This document shows, piece after piece, positions 1-8,862 of a DNA stretch of 55,338 nucleotides (the stretch's first letter is position 1; each line of letters opens with the position of its first letter). The notes beneath the pieces were generated by a model. That model ran no database searches. It saw nothing but the letters and a program-made list of their open reading frames with translations, and had not been told where the DNA came from. The stretch is from Bacteroidota bacterium (GTDB lineage: Bacteria; Bacteroidota; Bacteroidia; Flavobacteriales; Flavobacteriaceae). Made by a program: the position numbers and the translations under genes. The stretch is taken from positions 1-55,338 of the forward strand of contig CATAMV010000053.1 of NCBI GenBank assembly GCA_949487855.1. The letters are read 5' to 3'.

Positions 1-104
1 AGTGTAGAATAATGTATACTTTTTAGGATGTCCGTTAAGTTCAGTTTCTTTTTTTAGGGTGTTACTTTTGTGCAGTTTTGTTGATTATTGAAAGAAAACA
101 AGGG

Positions 105-1499
105 TTACTTACCAATACAGAAGTTCGCAAAAATATTTCCTAAAATATCATCTGTAGTAACTTCACCCGTAATGGTTCCAAGTTCATGTAGTGTTTGTCG
201 AATGTCAATGGCCAGCAAATCACTACTGCGGTTTTCTTCAATGCCTTGCGCTACTTCGCTTATGCTTTTCATGGCGGCTTGCAAGGCTGCCCAATGCCGT
301 TGATTGCTAATAAGAGCAGTTCCGGTGTTCCATTGCAATTGTCCGCTGAAGTGGGTTTTTAGGGCATCAATATCCGCTTTGTTTTTTGTGCTGATATACA
401 TGGTCGCAAACACAAGTTTTTCCACATTTAAGGATACTAACGCTTTGGTGTAATACTCTACTATTTCTTTAGCGAGCAAATCTTTTTTATTGATTACAAG
501 TAATAGGGTAGTGTCTTCGCGATGCATGCTTTTTAGTGCATCTACTGTTTCGGTTGAGGTTTGGGTTTGTGGATCAACAACATATAAAATTATGGAAGCG
601 CTATCCATTTTTTCTTGTGTCCGTTTTACGCCCATAGCTTCTACTGTATCTTCCGTTTTGCGCAGTCCAGCCGTATCTATAAATCTGTACTGAATTCCCC
701 CAATAGTCAAGGTGTCTTCAATGCTATCTCTTGTGGTTCCTTCAATATCCGAAACCAAGGCTTTCTCTTCGTCCAGTAAAGCATTTAGCAACGACGATTT
801 TCCTGCGTTGGGTTTCCCCACCAAGGCAACAGGAATTCCGTTTTTTACTGCATTCCCGGTAGCAAAAGAGTCCAATAGATTTTTGAGGGTTTCTCTAATG
901 GTACTAATCAGTTCGCTGAGTTGTTTTCTATCGGCAAACGCCACATCTTCTTCGCTAAAATCGAGTTCTAACTCAATCAGGGAAGCAAAGGAAAGCAAGC
1001 GTTCACGTAATTCCCCTAAACTGCTGCTAATGCCACCTCTAAGGTGTTGCACCGCAATATGATGCGCCGCTTCACTTTCAGAAGCGATGAGGTCTGCTAC
1101 TGCTTCTGCTTGTGCCAAATCCATTTTTTTATTCAAAAACGCGCGTAGTGTAAACTCACCCGGTTCTGCCAATCGTGCACCCAAATCTTGTAACGTTTGC
1201 AATACTTGTTGTTGCACATAGACCGAGCCGTGACATGAAATTTCTACCACATCTTCACCCGTGTAAGAGTTTGGGTTTTTAAACACAGAAAGTAATACTT
1301 CGTCAAGTAATGTGTCCTTTTGATAAAAGTCACCTAGTAGCACGCTGTGCGTACTTTGATCTGTGAGTTTTTTGTTAAATCTTGAACGAAAGCATTTATC
1401 GGCAATAATTATAGCATCATCTCCACTCAGACGAACTACTGCAATAGCAGCTGCACCTGGTACGGTAGATAATGCAACAATGGTTTCGTTGATATTCAA
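105..1499 (-). CDS. mnmE: tRNA uridine-5-carboxymethylaminomethyl(34) synthesis GTPase MnmE
   Basis: 464 aa; N-term TIVALSTVPGAAAIAVVRLSG, GTPase motifs GKPNAGKSSLLN and DIEGTTRD, C-terminal CIGK. Confidence 0.97.
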   Translation of the reverse strand: MNINETIVALSTVPGAAAIAVVRLSGDDAIIIADKCFRSRFNKKLTDQSTHSVLLGDFYQKDTLLDEVLLSVFKNPNSYTGEDVVEISCHGSVYVQQQVLQTLQDLGARLAEPGEFTLRAFLNKKMDLAQAEAVADLIASESEAAHHIAVQHLRGGISSSLGELRERLLSFASLIELELDFSEEDVAFADRKQLSELISTIRETLKNLLDSFATGNAVKNGIPVALVGKPNAGKSSLLNALLDEEKALVSDIEGTTRDSIEDTLTIGGIQYRFIDTAGLRKTEDTVEAMGVKRTQEKMDSASIILYVVDPQTQTSTETVDALKSMHREDTTLLLVINKKDLLAKEIVEYYTKALVSLNVEKLVFATMYISTKNKADIDALKTHFSGQLQWNTGTALISNQRHWAALQAAMKSISEVAQGIEENRSSDLLAIDIRQTLHELGTITGEVTTDDILGNIFANFCIGK

Positions 1500-2626
1500 A
1501 AGCGTACTTCTTTACGATAGGTGCGACGACGTTTATGTAACTCGTGATTATAATTTTTCCAAAGGGCCTGAATGGCTTTGTTTTCTTCCAATTCGGGGTT
1601 GGTTTCTACGGCAGTTATTCCACGGCGGTTAAACATATCTTGAATCTCTTGAAAAATAATGGCTGTAACGCCTTTGTTTTGATAGCTTTCTTTGATGCCA
1701 ATAAGGTAAAACGCCGCTCGGTTATTTTTCCGTTGTGCGCGCCACAAATGATACAATCCAAACGGGAATATTTTTCCGTTGATTTTCTTTAGTGCAGCCG
1801 TAAACGAAGGCATGGTAATGGTAAATCCAATCATTTCATCGTTTTCGTCTACAACACATTTTATAAAATCAGGGTGCACATACGGAAGGTATTTTGTTTT
1901 ATAGTGCTCAATTTGATGCTGCTGAATAGGCACAAAAGATTGCAGTTTATTATAGGTTTGATTGAGTAAATCAAACATTTCATCTACTCTGGGTTCAACA
2001 TCAGCTGTCGATTTAAAATCTAAGGTTTTAAGCTCATAGCGTTTTTTAATTACTTGCGCAAACTTTTTTACTTTTTCAGGGGCATCTTTGGCGTCATAAA
2101 TATCAATTTTAAATTCAATCCATTCACTTTGCTTTACAAGCCCTAATTGCTCTAAATGTTCTTTTTGATAGGGGTGATGATACCACGTAATCATGGTGTT
2201 CATATGCTCATATCCTTTTACCAGAAGTCCAGCTTTGTCCATGTTTGAAAACCCCATTGGGCCTTCTATGTAAGTCATGCCCTCGGCGATAGCAATGCCT
2301 TCAACCGCCTCTATAAGTTTTTTGCTTACTTCAATGTCGTCAATGGTGTCATACCAACCAAAGCGCACTTTGGTCTTTTTTAACTCTTCTACTTCCACCC
2401 AATTAATCATTGCAGCAATGCGTCCAACGGTTTTGCCGTTTTTGGTTGCTAAAAAAAGGCGCGCCATTGCATGGTTAAATACCTTGTTTTTTTTGGGATC
2501 AAAAACATCTTCTTCCTCTTTGGTAATCGGTGGAACCCATTGGGGGCAATTGCGATAGAGTGTAAAAGGAAATCTAAAAAACGCTCGGTATTGCCGTCTG
2601 TTTTTAACTTCAATAATCTCAATCAT
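1496..2626 (-). CDS. GNAT-like N-acetyltransferase family protein (conserved hypothetical)
   Basis: 376 aa; 'YRNCPQWVPPITKEEEDVFDPKKN' and C-terminal acetyltransferase-like segment; 4-nt overlap with mnmE. Confidence 0.7.
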   Translation of the reverse strand: MIEIIEVKNRRQYRAFFRFPFTLYRNCPQWVPPITKEEEDVFDPKKNKVFNHAMARLFLATKNGKTVGRIAAMINWVEVEELKKTKVRFGWYDTIDDIEVSKKLIEAVEGIAIAEGMTYIEGPMGFSNMDKAGLLVKGYEHMNTMITWYHHPYQKEHLEQLGLVKQSEWIEFKIDIYDAKDAPEKVKKFAQVIKKRYELKTLDFKSTADVEPRVDEMFDLLNQTYNKLQSFVPIQQHQIEHYKTKYLPYVHPDFIKCVVDENDEMIGFTITMPSFTAALKKINGKIFPFGLYHLWRAQRKNNRAAFYLIGIKESYQNKGVTAIIFQEIQDMFNRRGITAVETNPELEENKAIQALWKNYNHELHKRRRTYRKEVRF

Positions 2627-3720
2627 CGCATTTTATTTAATTTGCGGTCAATGCGCTTTTGTTTTTTGTCCAATTTCCGCAATCCTTTATTGGTGCGTTT
2701 TTCAGCTTTCCGAACAGCTTTTTTTTCTTTTCTAGCATCTTTTCGGTTTCTGCGAGCTAGTTTCAATTCTCTTATATCTTGAGGTTGTCCAGTAAAAATA
2801 TTGTGCTTATCAATGCGATATGAAACTCCAATTCCGGCTGTCAATAGCTGAGGTGTGGTTTTCATGCTATGATGGGCAGCAAGGTCTAATTGAAGGTTCT
2901 CAGTAAGCAAATACGCTATTCCCGCACCAAGTGTTATATCGCGATAAAGTAAACTATCATCAATTTGGTACTCCCCGAAAACAGACCAATTATCACGCGT
3001 GCTATACGTTAGTGTTCCTATCAGTTTTTTTTGTTGGATATCAGCAGTAATATATCGCATACCAACATTGTGAATCAATACAAAACCTGGTTTTAAGTGT
3101 TGCTGTAAAATAAGCATAGCAGCTCCAGAAACAGTAGGTTCTATAATGGGACTATAATTAAAATTAAAAAGCGAGTAAAACGACTCTTGATACGGGTAGA
3201 TACCACCTGTAGCAAATTGCGCTCCTGCGTAAATTGAGACGGCAGGAATCAAATCGCGCCATCGAATACGATTATTCGCATGGTAGCTATATAGGTTTGG
3301 TTTATATTTATCGGTGTTGCGAAACGGATCGAAAACCAAGTATTTTACCCCTGCAGAAAAATCTCGAATTCCTTTACGCTGCATTGTGGTGTTGCCAAAA
3401 GCATTTTGAAATGTGAGCTCATCCATTTGGTAATCAACTGTTCCTAGAACTTCCAATTGTTCTTTATATATACCAACACGAAGCTGTATTTGGGTTCCTA
3501 ATCCGGCATAAGACGCATTATAAAACGAATCAAAAGCACCCTGCCTAAACGAAATGCCTTGTTCCCACTGATATACATTTTTACCCACACTAAACGCGCC
3601 CAAAGATTGACTGGGTCTGTTGCTATTTATAACTTCTGTGTATTGCGCATTGGAAGCACTCATAATAGAAATACTAAGAAATGCAGCCCAAAAATGTAGA
3701 ATAGAATTGTGCATATTCAA
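2623..3720 (-). CDS. outer-membrane beta-barrel/transporter-like protein with basic C-terminal tail
   Basis: 365 aa; signal peptide, alternating beta-strand pattern, Lys/Arg-rich C-terminus (RKDARKEKKAVRKAEKRTNKGLRKLDKKQKRIDRKLNKMR). Confidence 0.6.
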   Translation of the reverse strand: MNMHNSILHFWAAFLSISIMSASNAQYTEVINSNRPSQSLGAFSVGKNVYQWEQGISFRQGAFDSFYNASYAGLGTQIQLRVGIYKEQLEVLGTVDYQMDELTFQNAFGNTTMQRKGIRDFSAGVKYLVFDPFRNTDKYKPNLYSYHANNRIRWRDLIPAVSIYAGAQFATGGIYPYQESFYSLFNFNYSPIIEPTVSGAAMLILQQHLKPGFVLIHNVGMRYITADIQQKKLIGTLTYSTRDNWSVFGEYQIDDSLLYRDITLGAGIAYLLTENLQLDLAAHHSMKTTPQLLTAGIGVSYRIDKHNIFTGQPQDIRELKLARRNRKDARKEKKAVRKAEKRTNKGLRKLDKKQKRIDRKLNKMR

Positions 3721-3774
3721 AGATACATGAATTATAAATTCTGTTGGTTACCGATAGAGTTGTATTTTTGAAAG

Positions 3775-6165
3775 ATGATGCAATTTCTTAAGGCCCGATA
3801 TTTACTACCCCACGTACTTGTGACGCTATTATTTGCTGGTATTTCTTTGTTGTATTTTTATCCTGTACTTTCTGGAAAAGCTCTTGTTCAATCCGATATT
3901 GTACAGTTTAAGGGTATGCAGCGCCAAGTTTTGGAACATCGTGCAACATTTAATGAAGAACCCTATTGGATAGACAATGCTTTTGTGGGAATGCCTACAT
4001 ATCAAATTACACCACGATACCCAAATGATGTGTTGCGCTACATCGATAATGCCCTTCGTTTTCTACCGCGTCCTGCCGACACGCTTTTTTTGTATTTATT
4101 CTTTTTTTACTTGTTTGCTCAAAGCAGGCGATTTTCAATACCCATTTCTATTTTTGGATCCTTAGCATACGGATTTTCAACTTATTACATTATCATTTTG
4201 ATGGTTGGACATAACACTAAAGCGATGGCGCTGGCGTATGCGCCGTTACTGTTTTTAGGGCTATTACAAGTTTTAATTGATAAAAAGAAACTCGGATTTG
4301 TATGGTTTGCTCTTGGTTTGGCCCTACAATTACATGCCAATCACCTTCAAATGACATACTACACGCTTATTATGGCTGCAATAATGGTATTATTTTGGAG
4401 TGTCTGGGTGTATCGTAAAGAAGGAATTCAGTTAATTTTAAATCCTTTAGGGAAACTAATCGCGGCTGGACTAATTGCACTTTTGCTTAACGCGCAAGGT
4501 GTTTTAGCAACATTAGAGTACACTAAATTTAGCACGCGAAGCGCCTCTGAACTTACAATAAACCCCGACGGTTCGGCTAAAGAAGCTTCAACTGGATTGT
4601 CCTTTGATTATATTACGGAATACAGCTATGGCATCTTTGAGACCTTAACGTTTTTGGCACCAAACGTGGTGGGCGGTAGCTCAAGCGCAAGCTTTCCTAT
4701 GGACAGTGATTTTGTAAAGTTTCTTCGCACTTTAGATGCTGAATCTGCGAACACCATTTTTAGGTATGCACGACCCTATTGGGGCGATCAACCCATAGTT
4801 GCTGCACCAGTATATTTAGGCGTTGTTGTATTGTTTTTTGCTTTACTTGGATTAATTACAACAAACAGTAAAACACGAATCATATTAATCAGTATAATAG
4901 GGGTTTCGTTGTTGTTTTCTTGGGGAAAACATGTGGCTCCGTTCACCCAGTTTTTTATAGATTATTTTCCCTTGTATGATAAGTTTAGAGCTGTTAGTTC
5001 TGCACAAATTATGATAATGCTTTGTGTGCCTTTTGCGGCAATGCTAGGCATTCAGTTTTTGACAAAAGAAAATGTTATTATGCGGCAGAAATTACTTAAG
5101 TTATTCTATGTTTTTTCTGTTTTTATAGCCTTTATTTTATTTCTAGTAGCCGGTGCAAAGGGGTTCTTTTCGTTTACTTCGTCCTATGAGCCGTTTGCAC
5201 AGTATCCCGAAGTAATGAAACCATTGAAGGAAGCTCGCGCAGACCTTCTTTGGGACAGTATTCAAAATGCCATAGTTTTCGTTGTTCTTTTAGCTGGTAT
5301 AGTTCTCTTGTACTGCATTAAAATAATTAGGTCAATGTTGTTTGTTTCACTATTAATTGTGTTGGCACTTACCGATCTATGGATTCAAAATCGCAGCTAT
5401 TTTGATGAAGATCAATTTGTATCAGCATATAAGCACAAGAAAGCATTTCTCCCTACAGAGCAGGACAACGAAATTTTAAAGGATACTTCACGCTATCGTG
5501 TTTTTGAACCCCGATTAGGCGTTTCAAATGCCCGTACAGCTTATTTTCATCGCACCATAGGAGGTTACCACGGCGCTAAGCCTGCCGCTTTGCAGGAAGT
5601 ATATGACTTTTATTTACAACAAGAAGATAGCGTTGTCTTAGATATGTTGAATGTAAAATATGTGTTGGATAATGCGTTAGAAAACGGATATGCTCTACGC
5701 AAATCGGCATTGGGTACTGCTTGGTTTGTTGATGAACTTATATCTGTGGAATCAGCAAATGAAGAAATGACTCAATTAGGAGAAATTAATCCGAAGATAC
5801 AGGCAGTGTCACAAGAGTTAAAAACGACTGTATTTAAAGCTGATTTGTCAGATTATATAGCACTTACAACACAACGAAATAATGAATTGGAATACAAGGT
5901 CGTTACAGCAAATAGACGCTTGGCAGTATTTCCTGAAATGTATTATGCAAAAGGGTGGCAAGCCTATTTAAACAATACCCCCATTGACCATTATCGGGTA
6001 AATTATCTTTTACGCGGAGTAGTTGTTCCACCAGGATCACATGAGCTAATTTTTAAATTTGAACCTGATGTTATTCGTCGTGGAACATTTTTTATGGCAT
6101 CTGGTTGGTTGATTTTTTTGCTTACAATTGGTTTGATGCTACGTAAACCCAAAGCCATTGGATAA
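3775..6165 (+). CDS. YfhO family multi-pass membrane protein
   Basis: 796 aa polytopic protein; 'YFPLYDKFRAVSSAQIMIMLCVPFAAMLGI' and C-terminal 'YYAKGWQAYLNNTPIDHYRVNYLLRGVVVPPGSHELIFKF'. Confidence 0.85.
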   Translation: MMQFLKARYLLPHVLVTLLFAGISLLYFYPVLSGKALVQSDIVQFKGMQRQVLEHRATFNEEPYWIDNAFVGMPTYQITPRYPNDVLRYIDNALRFLPRPADTLFLYLFFFYLFAQSRRFSIPISIFGSLAYGFSTYYIIILMVGHNTKAMALAYAPLLFLGLLQVLIDKKKLGFVWFALGLALQLHANHLQMTYYTLIMAAIMVLFWSVWVYRKEGIQLILNPLGKLIAAGLIALLLNAQGVLATLEYTKFSTRSASELTINPDGSAKEASTGLSFDYITEYSYGIFETLTFLAPNVVGGSSSASFPMDSDFVKFLRTLDAESANTIFRYARPYWGDQPIVAAPVYLGVVVLFFALLGLITTNSKTRIILISIIGVSLLFSWGKHVAPFTQFFIDYFPLYDKFRAVSSAQIMIMLCVPFAAMLGIQFLTKENVIMRQKLLKLFYVFSVFIAFILFLVAGAKGFFSFTSSYEPFAQYPEVMKPLKEARADLLWDSIQNAIVFVVLLAGIVLLYCIKIIRSMLFVSLLIVLALTDLWIQNRSYFDEDQFVSAYKHKKAFLPTEQDNEILKDTSRYRVFEPRLGVSNARTAYFHRTIGGYHGAKPAALQEVYDFYLQQEDSVVLDMLNVKYVLDNALENGYALRKSALGTAWFVDELISVESANEEMTQLGEINPKIQAVSQELKTTVFKADLSDYIALTTQRNNELEYKVVTANRRLAVFPEMYYAKGWQAYLNNTPIDHYRVNYLLRGVVVPPGSHELIFKFEPDVIRRGTFFMASGWLIFLLTIGLMLRKPKAIG

Positions 6166-7405
6166 ACCTAAACATATTGCGTTAGTCGTTTATTATTGGC
6201 CGCCTTCAGGTGGCTCGGGAGTGCAACGCTGGTTGTTTTTTGCAAATCACTTTGCCAAAAATGGATTGAAAATAACGGTATTTACACCCGCTAACCCTCG
6301 TGTAGCGGAGACAGATAACACATTAGTCACTAAAATTAACAACAACATTGATGTAATTTATGTTGATGGATGGGAACCGTTACAAAAAAGTAAAAAGGCA
6401 ATAGGTGAAAATGTTGGACAAGAAAAAAGTCTAAAAAGCAATTTAATGCGATATGTACGTGCTAATTTTTTTATTCCAGATGCGCGTGTATTTTGGGCAA
6501 AAGCAGCATCCAAAGCCGTCCTAAAATCACACACAAAAACTCCTATTGATGTGTTAATCACATCTGGACCACCACATTCGCTACACCTTGTTGGATTAAG
6601 AGTTAAAAAAGAGCATGCTATTCGCTGGATTGCCGATTTTCGTGATCCATGGGTGGGGTTTTTTCAAAACGAGAGTTTGCCCATGGCAAAAGGCGCAAAA
6701 TACAAACACGAGCAGTTGCAAGAACAGGTTTTGAAAACCGCAGATAGGGTGGTGGTAACCGCCCCGTCTTTGGCAAAGGAATTTGAACAACACACCAAAG
6801 CGATTTCGATATTAACAAACGGCTTTGAACGATTATTAGCAAAGTTTACTGATCAAAAAGAAGCGATGGTATATGCTGGAAGCCTAAAAGCACAACAAAA
6901 CCCAAAGTTGTTTTGGGCGGCCATTTCAGAGCTCACACAAGAAAACAACGATTTTGCCTCACAGTTTTCACTCGAAATTTATGGCAAAGTTGCCGAAAGT
7001 GTCAAGCAAGAAATAAATCGGTTAGGCATAAAAAAATGGGTTAAATTCTTGGGATATCAGTCAAAAGTTGAATTGGATAAACGCTTGCCACAAGCAAAAG
7101 CATTATTATTGTTGGGAATTGATATGCCAAAAACACACAATATCATCCACGGGAAATTATTTGAGTATATGGCTGCGAAGCGTCCTGTTTTGGGAATTGG
7201 ACCCAAACCGAGTGACATGGAACCCTTGTTTGATTCACATCAAATGGGTGTTTATGCTTCTTTTAATGATAAGAAGCGCATTAAATCCACGTTATTACAT
7301 TGGTTTACAGGAACTGAAATTCCATTTCAAAGCAAAGAAATTGAACAATATCAACGTGATAAAATAGCAGAAAAATATCTAACGCTCATCTTGGAAAACG
7401 CATGA
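6158..7405 (+). CDS. glycosyltransferase (group 1-like)
   Basis: 415 aa; 'YYWPPSGGSGVQRWLFFANHFAKNG'; TTG start overlapping the upstream stop. Confidence 0.85.
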   Translation: MDKPKHIALVVYYWPPSGGSGVQRWLFFANHFAKNGLKITVFTPANPRVAETDNTLVTKINNNIDVIYVDGWEPLQKSKKAIGENVGQEKSLKSNLMRYVRANFFIPDARVFWAKAASKAVLKSHTKTPIDVLITSGPPHSLHLVGLRVKKEHAIRWIADFRDPWVGFFQNESLPMAKGAKYKHEQLQEQVLKTADRVVVTAPSLAKEFEQHTKAISILTNGFERLLAKFTDQKEAMVYAGSLKAQQNPKLFWAAISELTQENNDFASQFSLEIYGKVAESVKQEINRLGIKKWVKFLGYQSKVELDKRLPQAKALLLLGIDMPKTHNIIHGKLFEYMAAKRPVLGIGPKPSDMEPLFDSHQMGVYASFNDKKRIKSTLLHWFTGTEIPFQSKEIEQYQRDKIAEKYLTLILENA

Positions 7406-8862
7406 ACAACCTTACCTCACAATCCACAAAAAACTTAGTCGGTATTATGCTTGGCTTTGCTATTGGCGCCGTGAATACGTTGATTTTATATCCCTATTTT
7501 TTTGGAGCTGAGAAACAAGGCTTGGTTGTTTTCTTGTTATCCGTTTCAAATCTTTTGATGCCACTTATTGGATTTGGTGTTGCACAAACCATCATTAAGT
7601 TCCACAGCAGTTATCCCGAAAACGAACAGCAAGGGTTTTTGTCTTATGTGGTGCTGCTGCCTTTGCTCGTTGTGTTGCCTTTAGGCTTTGGCGCTGTTAT
7701 TTTTCACGATAGTCTTGCTGGATTACTATCAGTAAAAAACCCCATCATTGGCACTTACACTTGGGTGATTTTTGCTGTTGCCTTTGCAACCGCCTATTTT
7801 GAAGTCTTTTATTCATGGGCTAGAGTTCATTTCAAATCTGTTTTGGGCAACACGCTTAAGGAAATTTACCCTCGACTAAGCATTTTGATATTACTACTAC
7901 TTTTTGCAGGTGATGTAATTGATTTGAATGCCTTTTTTGGTCTTCTAGTGGGGTTATACTATTTGCGTTTAGTACTTATGATAATAATTGCATTCCGTAT
8001 CAAACTTCCAAAATTTAGCTTTCAAAAGCCTAAAAACTTAAACGAACTCCTTCGATATAGTTTGTATTTGGTTTTGGCGGCTTCTGCGGGAAGTTTGATT
8101 ATTGATATTGATAAATCTATGCTATCGCAATATTTGGAAATCAGCCAAACGGGTTTTTATGCTGTTGCCATTTATACGGCTACACTTATAGAGGTTCCGG
8201 GACGTGCATTGTTTCAAATTTTAAATCCAATGGTGGCAAAAGCCATTAACGAAAACAACACAAGTCAACTTGCAAAGCTTTACAAAGACAGTTCCATAAA
8301 CCTATTGCTTCTTGCAGGGTGGTTTTTTCTTCTAGTTAATGGCAATATAGCTTCGCTATTTGAATTATTGAATGATAAGGGCTACGGGAACGCCATTTGG
8401 GTGGTGCTGATGATATCATTCGCCAAACTCGTTTCTATGAGTTCAGGAGCTTCCACAACCATTCTAATCAACTCAAAAAAATATCAAACAGCATTGCTGC
8501 TCACCATATTTATGGCCGTTTTTGTGGTCATTGGAAACATCATTTTTATTCCAAAATTTGGGATTAATGGCGCAGCAGGTACAACCTTATTTCTTGTGGT
8601 TTTGTTTACGTTTATTCGTATGGGGTACGTATATGCCTATTTTGGGTCACAACCCTACGGAAGACATACGCTTTATGCTTTTTTGCTTATCGGAATAGTG
8701 TTTTGGGGGATTTCTTTTGTAAATTTCAATGCACATCCATTATGGGAAATTGCTCTTAAATCTATTATCATTACTGCGGTTTATGCCAGTGGAGTAGTTG
8801 GCTTAAAACTATCTCCAACGTTGCATCAAATGCTACAAAATCGATTTAAATATTTCTCTTAA
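7402..8862 (+). CDS. lipopolysaccharide/polysaccharide flippase (oligosaccharide flippase family)
   Basis: 486 aa, about 12-14 TM segments; follows the glycosyltransferase with a 4-nt overlap. Confidence 0.8.
   Translation: MNNLTSQSTKNLVGIMLGFAIGAVNTLILYPYFFGAEKQGLVVFLLSVSNLLMPLIGFGVAQTIIKFHSSYPENEQQGFLSYVVLLPLLVVLPLGFGAVIFHDSLAGLLSVKNPIIGTYTWVIFAVAFATAYFEVFYSWARVHFKSVLGNTLKEIYPRLSILILLLLFAGDVIDLNAFFGLLVGLYYLRLVLMIIIAFRIKLPKFSFQKPKNLNELLRYSLYLVLAASAGSLIIDIDKSMLSQYLEISQTGFYAVAIYTATLIEVPGRALFQILNPMVAKAINENNTSQLAKLYKDSSINLLLLAGWFFLLVNGNIASLFELLNDKGYGNAIWVVLMISFAKLVSMSSGASTTILINSKKYQTALLLTIFMAVFVVIGNIIFIPKFGINGAAGTTLFLVVLFTFIRMGYVYAYFGSQPYGRHTLYAFLLIGIVFWGISFVNFNAHPLWEIALKSIIITAVYASGVVGLKLSPTLHQMLQNRFKYFS

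Noticed and set aside
712-1062. 116-aa plus-strand ORF inside mnmE
   Set aside because: Antisense shadow ORF of a well-supported conserved gene; Ser-rich, no family texture.
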